This document shows positions 1 through 4,209 of a stretch of 5,574 nt of DNA, one piece after another. Location of the stretch: the NCBI GenBank assembly GCA_945632055.1, contig CALZCU010000085.1:1-5574 (forward strand), written 5' to 3'. How positions within the stretch are numbered: the first letter of the stretch is position 1; each line of letters opens with the position of its first letter. This stretch comes from an uncultured Ruminococcus sp. (GTDB lineage Bacteria; Bacillota; Clostridia; Oscillospirales; Acutalibacteraceae). The notes below the pieces were generated by a model. It was not told the DNA's origin. It worked only from the letters and a program-made list of their open reading frames with translations, and searched no databases. The translations under genes and the position numbers were made by a program.

Positions 1-90
1 AGGGGAGCCTTGGATGTAATAGCAAAGTATTGTTGTTATTAATCTTATATTTGCTAACTATCCGAGTTTTTCTTTATGAAACTGCTTGAG

Positions 91-315
91 TTAAGTGTCA
101 AGATTCTTTTTGGAATATGCCTGCTTAAAGGGAACAACCTCGCCGTTTTCCTCCTTAACGCTCACATTGTCAAGCGTACTGTCAAACTGCGCTCTGATTT
201 CTCCAAGGTAGATTTTATACAGCTTCTTCTGCTCCTCCTGCTCCTGTGCATTTAGCCCCTGCTCACGCTTCTTTTTGGCAAGCTCATTGATTCTGTTCAA
301 CAAATTTTTATCCAT
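91..315 (-). CDS. UPF0291 / DUF896 family small cytosolic protein (YnzC-like)
   Basis: A 74-residue soluble protein of the DUF896 (UPF0291) family, represented by Bacillus subtilis YnzC. The family's molecular role is not established. Recognition rests on the N-terminal pattern NRINELAKKKREQGL (about residues 7-21), then a Glu/Gln/Lys-rich second helix (EQEEQKKLYKIYL, 25-37), a RAQFDSTLDN stretch (41-50) and a short tail with VVPFK (60-64). The first two parts would form the helical hairpin known for the family. There is no signal peptide, membrane segment or cysteine. Length matches the family's usual 60-80 residues. The start is supported by GTGAGG on the minus strand (323-328), 7 nt before the ATG. 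In Bacillus, ynzC lies in an SOS operon with yneA; here no such neighbours are visible and the gene appears to stand alone, divergent from the small gene at 538. No clear terminator is seen between its stop and the left edge. Confidence 0.9.
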   Translation of the reverse strand: MDKNLLNRINELAKKKREQGLNAQEQEEQKKLYKIYLGEIRAQFDSTLDNVSVKEENGEVVPFKQAYSKKNLDT

Positions 316-348
316 ATCAATACCTCACTGTCCGATAAATATACAAAA

Positions 349-377
349 ATAATAACACAAAATCAAATATACTACAA
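349..377 (-). promoter_or_regulatory. Possible promoter of the DUF896 gene
   Basis: Read on the minus strand, TTGTAG (372-377) and TATTAT (349-354) are separated by exactly 17 nt, about 35 bp before the start codon. The -10 is good but the -35 matches TTGACA at only three positions, and the region is so AT-rich that such pairs arise easily by chance. Confidence 0.35.
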
Positions 378-406
378 GTGAATAATCATTAATATTCTGC
401 AAAAAA

Positions 407-412
407 TATAAT
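407..412 (+). promoter_or_regulatory. Possible -10 box for the 78-residue orphan gene
   Basis: A perfect TATAAT lies about 125 bp upstream of the start at 538. No convincing -35 hexamer stands 16-18 nt before it. If used, transcription would start near 419, just before the hairpin-rich leader, which is what makes this box more believable than its sequence alone. Confidence 0.35.
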
Positions 413-420
413 CACCCAAT

Positions 421-537
421 CATTAAAAGGCGGTGTACCACCGCAGGTAATTCGGGCAGACAGGCTGATATTGCCAAATCTTCTCTGCCCGGCTGTTTAC
501 GAGCTATTTTCAATATAGTTAAAAAGGCGGTTATGTT
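421..537 (+). promoter_or_regulatory. Structured 5' leader, candidate cis-regulatory RNA, class not recognised
   Basis: Three hairpins can be drawn in a row. The first is GCGGTG-TAC-CACCGC (430-444). The second pairs CGGGCAGA (453-460) with TCTGCCCG (484-491), with a small inner GGC/GCC stem (463-465 with 473-475). The third is weaker: AGCTAT with ATAGTT (502-507 with 515-520, one G-U), directly before the ribosome binding site. The Shine-Dalgarno region AAAAGGCGGT (522-531) is an exact copy of 425-434 at the start of the leader. The sequence ACCGC (440-444) can therefore pair either with GCGGT in the first hairpin (430-434) or with GCGGT at the real ribosome binding site (527-531), although the second option is only 5 bp. 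I do not recognise a known riboswitch consensus. None of the hairpins is followed by a U-tract, so any control would more likely be translational than by termination. Confidence 0.45.
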
Positions 538-774
538 ATGAGCAATAAATCAGACAAGAAAAAAGAAAAGTATCCGATTGAATTTCCGTCACGCACGGGC
601 GAAATTAAACGCTCGCCGATTGTCGATGTTGTAAACAACGAAATCTATCCCCTTGAGCTTGGAAGTTCCAGACGCAGCAGCGGTGTGCAGATTGATTCGA
701 TGAACAGCATCGCCGAGGTTGTCGCTACCGAAGCAGAAGCTGATACGGCAGGGCAAACCATTCACGGACGGTAA
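538..774 (+). CDS. Small hydrophilic protein of unknown function
   Basis: A 78-residue protein that I do not recognise. It is highly charged, with a Lys-rich start (KSDKKKEK, residues 4-11), then a central segment (PIEFPSRTGEIKRSPIVDVV, about 13-32), and a Ser/Arg patch (GSSRRSSG, 42-49). An Ala/Glu/Thr-rich tail follows (about 60-78). It has no cysteine, membrane segment or signal peptide. The start is well supported: AGGCGG (525-530) stands 7 nt before the ATG; another ATG at 533 is too close to this site and in a different frame. The last 50 bp, coding for roughly residues 62-78, overlap the 3' end of the convergent DUF218 gene, so the tail may be a run-on created by loss of an earlier stop. 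An intrinsic terminator 24 nt after the stop (798-830) and a structured leader before it suggest a real independent transcription unit. The alternative is that the product is an RNA and the frame is incidental. Confidence 0.6.
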   Translation: MSNKSDKKKEKYPIEFPSRTGEIKRSPIVDVVNNEIYPLELGSSRRSSGVQIDSMNSIAEVVATEAEADTAGQTIHGR

Positions 775-1504
775 ATGTCGGAAGATAAAGAATTGAAGTG
801 TCGGAGTTCACTGCTCCGACGCTTTCTTTTACGCCGAGCTGATTCATAATTATCCTAACCCTGAGCTGATGATAAAAGTCCGTTGCTATTGCAAGGTCAG
901 TGCTGAGCTTGTTCTCCTCTATCACCTGCATTGAGAATTTAATATTCTCGGTTGTGTTTGTCGACTTGTCCTCTTTATACAGTCGGCTTTCATCAATTCC
1001 CTTTTCGCTCAGAGCTTCAAAAATCGACTGTGCTTCGCTCATCGGCTCATCAGCACCCTGTCCTCCCGAAAGCACTGCGCTTGCATTGCTGTGACTTTTT
1101 AGATATTTTTCTGCGCCGCTGATTCTTCCTCTGAGGACTGCTGAAGGCCCCCAGGGCTTCACCTGTGCGCCGAGAACAATTGCAGTTGCATTTTCAGCAG
1201 GAGTCTGAAGCGCCGCCCAAGTCATAAGCGAGGTTACCACACCGCCGTATACGGCAAATATTACAAAGCAGATATTTACGGCTCTGTAAATGAATTTCGT
1301 GAGCCTTCGGCGGCAGAAAAACATTTTTACCGCCCTGTGAATCGGAGAAACACAGACGCAGAAAATCCAGATACAGAGTGCAATTCCCGAAAGATTTCCC
1401 GGATTTATTATGCCCTGAAACATAGGAATGATGAAAAGAACTGCAAAAGCAACTGCAAGAATTGCAAGGATACTGCGTATAATTAGGAATAAGGTCTTTT
1501 TCAT
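725..1504 (-). CDS. Membrane-anchored DUF218 domain protein (SanA/YdcF-like)
   Basis: A 259-residue protein with three likely N-terminal membrane helices (about residues 4-28, 38-54 and 71-96), then a soluble DUF218 domain. Domain motifs are AIVLGAQV (108-115), LRGRI (124-128), the loop SGGQG (146-150) followed by DEP..SEA (152-158), NTTEN (183-187) and ATDFYHQLR (207-215), which match the conserved polar sites of the SanA/YdcF/ElyC family. Members are linked to cell-envelope integrity or polyprenyl-phosphate metabolism, but the reaction is not settled; YdcF of E. coli binds S-adenosylmethionine. The start at 1504 is chosen because AAGGAG (1510-1515, minus strand) lies 5 nt upstream and the product then begins with a clean MKKTLFLII membrane segment. 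An in-frame ATG at 1558 has no such site and abuts a possible TATAAT. The C-terminal VREWFALPYQ looks family-like, so the 50-bp overlap with the convergent orphan gene is probably not a truncation artefact. No terminator for this gene was found. Confidence 0.88.
   Translation of the reverse strand: MKKTLFLIIRSILAILAVAFAVLFIIPMFQGIINPGNLSGIALCIWIFCVCVSPIHRAVKMFFCRRRLTKFIYRAVNICFVIFAVYGGVVTSLMTWAALQTPAENATAIVLGAQVKPWGPSAVLRGRISGAEKYLKSHSNASAVLSGGQGADEPMSEAQSIFEALSEKGIDESRLYKEDKSTNTTENIKFSMQVIEENKLSTDLAIATDFYHQLRVRIIMNQLGVKESVGAVNSDTSILYLPTFTVREWFALPYQLLLR
798..830 (+). terminator. Intrinsic terminator of the orphan gene, inside the opposing DUF218 gene
   Basis: GTGTCGGAG (798-806) pairs with CTCCGACGC (814-822): nine pairs including one G-U, around a 7-nt loop, followed at once by TTTCTTTT (823-830). 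The U-tract is on the plus strand only, so it fits rightward transcription from the gene ending at 774. On the other strand the same bases encode part of the DUF218 protein (around residues 225-238, KESVGAVNSDTS). Confidence 0.75.
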
Positions 1505-1600
1505 ATTAGCTCCTTTATTGTATTGCCGACTACTGCAAAGCATATTTGCAAGCGGCATTATATTTATGCAAACACCGATTACATCTGTATTTTATCACAC

Positions 1601-1629
1601 ATTATCTGCAATTTCCAGCATTTCAACAA
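1601..1629 (-). promoter_or_regulatory. Possible promoter of the DUF218 gene
   Basis: On the minus strand TTGTTG (1624-1629) and GATAAT (1601-1606) are 17 nt apart, giving a leader of about 90 nt. A second candidate is the perfect TATAAT at 1557-1562, but its -35 (GATGTA) is poor. The TTGTTG hexamer lies inside the palindrome at 1623-1639, whose other arm runs into the feo -35 box. Confidence 0.4.
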
Positions 1630-1639
1630 ATATTGTTGA
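1623..1639. promoter_or_regulatory. Perfect 17-bp palindrome between the divergent promoters, candidate operator
   Basis: TCAACAA-ATA-TTGTTGA is a perfect inverted repeat with 7-bp arms. It overlaps the feo -35 box (1636-1641) by four bases and contains the candidate -35 of the DUF218 promoter (1624-1629). A protein bound here could affect both directions. The binding protein cannot be named from the sequence. Confidence 0.5.
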
Positions 1640-1664
1640 CTAAACAAAAATAATGTGATATTAT
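1636..1664 (+). promoter_or_regulatory. feo operon promoter (sigma-70/SigA type)
   Basis: TTGACT (1636-1641), a 17-nt spacer, and TATTAT (1659-1664). Each hexamer has five of six consensus bases. Transcription would start near 1671, leaving a leader of about 32 nt with the ribosome binding site at 1691-1695. This is the best promoter in the window. Confidence 0.8.
1650..1664. promoter_or_regulatory. AT-rich inverted repeat over the feo -10 region
   Basis: ATAAT-GTGAT-ATTAT is an inverted repeat with 5-bp arms that ends exactly with the -10 box. Its arms resemble the AT-rich halves of Fur-type boxes (GATAAT/ATTATC), but the spacing does not match the classical 19-bp box. ATAATGTG (1650-1657) recurs in reverse orientation at 1598-1605, over the -10 of the divergent promoter. 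Confidence 0.35.
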
Positions 1665-1666
1665 GT

Positions 1667-1684
1667 AGTTAGCAACAACTAACT
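1667..1684. promoter_or_regulatory. Inverted repeat at the feo transcription start, candidate iron-regulator operator
   Basis: AGTTAG-CAACAA-CTAACT is an inverted repeat with perfect 6-bp arms, covering the expected transcription start (near 1671). The TTAG/CTAA halves recall DtxR/IdeR/MntR-family operators (TTAGGTTAGCCTAACCTAA type), and members of that family repress feo genes in several Firmicutes. The position is right for a repressor blocking initiation. It is not a full match, so assignment to DtxR-type control is inference. Confidence 0.5.
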
Positions 1685-1702
1685 GACAAAAGAGGTAATT
1701 TT

Positions 1703-1927
1703 ATGAAAACTCTTGATGATTTAAAGCTCGGTCAGACGGGCGTTGTTTCACGCCTCGGCTCATCGGGTGCGCTCCGCCGCAGAATAATTGATATGGGAAT
1801 TACACCCGGAGCTACCGTTAAAAAGCTGAAAACAGCTCCCTTCGGCGACCCGATTGTCATAATCGTGCGTGGCTATGAGCTGAGCCTGCGTGTAAGCGAG
1901 GCAAAGGAAATTTTTCTTGAGGACTGA
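1703..1927 (+). CDS. feoA: FeoA, ferrous iron transport accessory protein
   Basis: A 74-residue cytosolic protein with the SH3-like beta-barrel of the FeoA family, needed with FeoB for ferrous iron uptake in systems where it has been tested. Visible hallmarks are LKLGQTGVV (residues 8-16), the central LRRRIIDMGITPGATV block (about 24-39), in which RRIIDMGI and the Pro-Gly turn are typical, then APFGDPIVIIVRGYELSLR (45-63) and a final ...EAKEIFLE. Length is normal for a stand-alone FeoA. The start follows AGAGG (1691-1695) by 7 nt. It is the first gene of a three-gene feo operon and ends 5 bp before feoB; the feoB ribosome binding site lies inside its last codons, so translation of the two is probably coupled. 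Expression is likely iron-responsive, given the inverted repeats at the promoter. Confidence 0.96.
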   Translation: MKTLDDLKLGQTGVVSRLGSSGALRRRIIDMGITPGATVKKLKTAPFGDPIVIIVRGYELSLRVSEAKEIFLED

Positions 1928-1932
1928 TACAT

Positions 1933-3972
1933 ATGCTTCAAAATAATGAGGATAAAAATAAAACGATAAGCGTTGTGCTTGCAGGCAACCCCAACTGCGG
2001 CAAGACAACGCTGTTCAATCAGCTTACGGGAAGCAAGCAGTATGTGGGAAACTGGCCGGGAGTTACTGTTGAAAAAAAATCAGGCAAGGTCAGAAACTCC
2101 CTCGGCAGGGATATTGAGGTTGTCGACCTTCCGGGAATTTACTCCCTATCCCCATACACTCCCGAGGAAATCGTGACGAGAAACTGTCTGCTCAACGATG
2201 ACCCCGATGTGATAATAGACATAATCGACGCTACAAATCTTGAGCGAAATCTATATCTCACCACACAGCTTGCCGAGCTTGCAAGACCTGTTGTAATTGC
2301 GCTGAATATGTGCGATGTGATTGAAAAGAACGGCGATAAAATCGACATTCCTTTTCTTGAAAAACAGCTCGGCATACCGATAATTCCGATTTCTGCAAGC
2401 AAAAATGTCGGAATCGACAGGCTTGTTGAAAAGGTGGTACAGCTTTATGACAGGGGAAAATATGTGCCTGTCAAGAATATTTATTCCTACGGTGTTGACC
2501 GAACACTGCGTGAGATTGAGGAAGCTCTTGAGGGAATAAAACAGCACAGCTACCACCGCAAACGCTGGACTGCCGTCAAGCTGTTTGAGGGCGACAAAGT
2601 CACCTGGGAGCATTACAATTTCACAGATGAACAGAAAGCTCACATCAACCTACACATTGACGAGGTTCACACCTCAAAAAATGTCGACAGGGAAATGATA
2701 ATTGCAGATGAACGCTACAAATACATATGCTCAATCACGCAAAAGGCTGTCATCAGAAAACGGCCTGCCGACTATCTGAGCATTTCGGATAAAATCGACA
2801 AGGTTGTCACCAACAGATTTTTTGCCCTGCCGTTCTTTCTGCTCGTTATGCTTTCGGTGTTTATGGTCACCTTCGGCGCACCCGGAACACTTCTCCGTGA
2901 CGGAGCAACCTATCTGATTACCGATGTGCTTGGCGGAGGACTTGAGTCGCTTCTGACCTCGGTGAACGCCTCAGCGTGGGCGCAAAGCCTTGTGATTGAC
3001 GGAATAATCGCAGGCGTAGGCTCTGTGGTATCGTTTTTGCCGCAGATTATGCTGTTGTTCACTCTGCTTTCTCTGCTTGAGGACAGCGGCTATATGTCGA
3101 GAGCGGCATTCATAATGGATAAACTGCTTCGGTACATAGGCTTGTCGGGCAGAGCCTTTGTGCCTATGCTGATGGGCTTCGGCTGTACAGTTCCTGCCGT
3201 TCTTGCAACAAGAACGCTTGAAAATGAAAAGGATAAGCGGCTCACAATTCTCATCACACCGTTTATGTCCTGCTCGGCAAAAATGCCCGTTTATCTGCTG
3301 TTTATCTCCTACTTTTTTGCAGATTACGGACCGCTTGTAATTTTCGGAATATATCTGCTCGGAATGGTCGTTGCGGTGCTTACTGCACTTCTGTTCAAAA
3401 GCACTGTACTGAAGGGCAAAAACGCTCCGTTTGTAATGGAGCTTCCACCCTACCGTATGCCCTCGCCGAAGAGCCTGTGGCTTCACATCTGGGACAGACT
3501 GAAGGATTTTCTTGTCAGGGCAGGAACAGTGCTTCTCGGAGCTTCAATTCTTATATGGTTTCTGCAAAGCTTTGACTTCTCTATGCAGATGGTCAGCCCC
3601 GACGAGAGTATGCTTGCTTCAATCGGCAAGTTCATCTCTCCCGTCTTTGCAGTCTGCGGCTTCGGCGACTGGAGAGCGTCGGTTTCACTCGTTACGGGAA
3701 TTGCCGCCAAGGAGAGCGTTGCCTCAACTCTTGCTGTGCTTTATCCCGGAGCAAGCCTTGCAGGTGCATTTACTCCGCTTTCGGCGCTGTCGTTCCTTGT
3801 TTTCGTTTTGCTGTATACACCCTGTATTGCGGCTCTTTCTGCAATTCATAAGGAAATGGGAAGCCTTAAGTGGACTGCGCTGACTGTCGTTTATCAGATT
3901 TTTGTCGCCTGGCTGGCTTCGGCGCTTATTTTCCAGTTCGGAACGCTTATTATTAATTTGGGAATGATTTAA
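1933..3972 (+). CDS. feoB: FeoB, ferrous iron transporter with N-terminal GTPase
   Basis: A 679-residue inner-membrane ferrous iron permease. The N-terminal G domain has all five motifs: G1 GNPNCGKT (18-25), G2 around PGVTVE with Thr45, G3 DLPG (65-68), G4 NMCD (125-128) and G5 SASK (154-157). A helical guanine-dissociation-inhibitor-like region follows to about residue 290, including ADERYKYI. The membrane part begins near residue 297 (FALPFF). Its two Gate regions are recognisable: MGFGCTVPA (414-422) with PFMSCSAKMPVY (443-454), and TGIAAKES (588-595) with YTPCIAAL (628-635). Cys418, Cys447 and Cys631 align with the conserved cysteines proposed to line the pore. Length is within the Firmicute range; E. 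coli FeoB is longer at 773. GAGG at 1919-1922 lies 10 nt before the ATG. The G4 motif has Cys127 where many homologues have Met or Leu. It sits between feoA (5-bp gap) and the Cys-rich partner gene (0-bp gap). Confidence 0.97.
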   Translation: MLQNNEDKNKTISVVLAGNPNCGKTTLFNQLTGSKQYVGNWPGVTVEKKSGKVRNSLGRDIEVVDLPGIYSLSPYTPEEIVTRNCLLNDDPDVIIDIIDATNLERNLYLTTQLAELARPVVIALNMCDVIEKNGDKIDIPFLEKQLGIPIIPISASKNVGIDRLVEKVVQLYDRGKYVPVKNIYSYGVDRTLREIEEALEGIKQHSYHRKRWTAVKLFEGDKVTWEHYNFTDEQKAHINLHIDEVHTSKNVDREMIIADERYKYICSITQKAVIRKRPADYLSISDKIDKVVTNRFFALPFFLLVMLSVFMVTFGAPGTLLRDGATYLITDVLGGGLESLLTSVNASAWAQSLVIDGIIAGVGSVVSFLPQIMLLFTLLSLLEDSGYMSRAAFIMDKLLRYIGLSGRAFVPMLMGFGCTVPAVLATRTLENEKDKRLTILITPFMSCSAKMPVYLLFISYFFADYGPLVIFGIYLLGMVVAVLTALLFKSTVLKGKNAPFVMELPPYRMPSPKSLWLHIWDRLKDFLVRAGTVLLGASILIWFLQSFDFSMQMVSPDESMLASIGKFISPVFAVCGFGDWRASVSLVTGIAAKESVASTLAVLYPGASLAGAFTPLSALSFLVFVLLYTPCIAALSAIHKEMGSLKWTALTVVYQIFVAWLASALIFQFGTLIINLGMI

Positions 3973-4149
3973 ATGCTTTTCGGAATACCGATTGCCGACA
4001 TCGTTGTCGGTGTCATAGCACTGCTCCTTGTCGGGCTGTGCATATACACTGTTTTCAGAAAAAAGAAAAAATGCTGTACAAAATGCAGTGGCTGTCCGTA
4101 TTCGGATAAATGCGGTGGAAGCTGTGAACATAACAATAAGAAGAAATAA
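3973..4149 (+). CDS. FeoB-associated Cys-rich membrane protein
   Basis: A 58-residue protein whose ATG follows the feoB stop codon directly (TAAATG), implying tight translational coupling; only a weak GGGA (3960-3963) precedes it. Residues 5-28 form one membrane helix (IPIADIVVGVIALLLVGLCI and on), bounded by the basic RKKKK (29-33). Then comes a Cys cluster: Cys34, 35, 38, 41, 47 and 51 in the order CC-TK-C-SG-C-PYSDK-C-GGS-C. One more cysteine (Cys23) is in the helix. The tail is Lys-rich. Size, position and CxxC-type spacing match the Pfam FeoB_associated family, found next to feoB in many Firmicutes. Its biochemical role is not proven; handing iron over at the membrane, or taking the place of FeoC, are suggestions. 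The positive residues after the helix favour a cytosolic C-terminus by the positive-inside rule. Confidence 0.92.
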   Translation: MLFGIPIADIVVGVIALLLVGLCIYTVFRKKKKCCTKCSGCPYSDKCGGSCEHNNKKK

Positions 4150-4150
4150 C

Positions 4151-4188
4151 AAAACGGCAGGAATTGCATTAGCTTTTCCTGCCGTTTT
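4151..4188. terminator. Bidirectional intrinsic terminator between feo operon and hydrogenase
   Basis: AAAACGGCAGGAA (4151-4163) and TTCCTGCCGTTTT (4176-4188) form a perfect 13-bp stem with a 12-nt loop; the GC-rich core is CGGCAGG. The A run on one side and the T run on the other give a U-tract in both directions. It starts 1 bp after the stop of the Cys-rich gene and lies 21 bp beyond the stop of the leftward hydrogenase, so it can end both convergent units. Confidence 0.9.
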
Positions 4189-4209
4189 ACCGTTAGTATA
4201 TTTAGAAAA

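Noticed and set aside
1..42. In frame 1 the first bases read as a possible protein end (RGALDVIAKYCCY then TAA).
   Set aside because: Only 13 codons are visible and nothing identifies a family; any short open stretch would look the same. A start-stop pair (ATGTAA at 13-18 after AGGGGAG) is also there and is taken as chance.
740..765. GCAGGGCAAACCATTC resembles the conserved core of the c-di-GMP-I riboswitch.
   Set aside because: The rest of the aptamer (second stem, tetraloop receptor and closing helix) is missing, and the bases lie in two overlapping coding frames.
1505..1558. An 18-codon N-terminal extension of the DUF218 protein from the ATG at 1558.
   Set aside because: It has no ribosome binding site, the added residues are not family-like, and it abuts a possible -10 box, whereas 1504 has AAGGAG at 5 nt.
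2971..3486. A 171-codon open frame on the minus strand opposite feoB.
   Set aside because: Its composition (His, Arg, Cys and Gln rich) and lack of motifs show it is a shadow of feoB.
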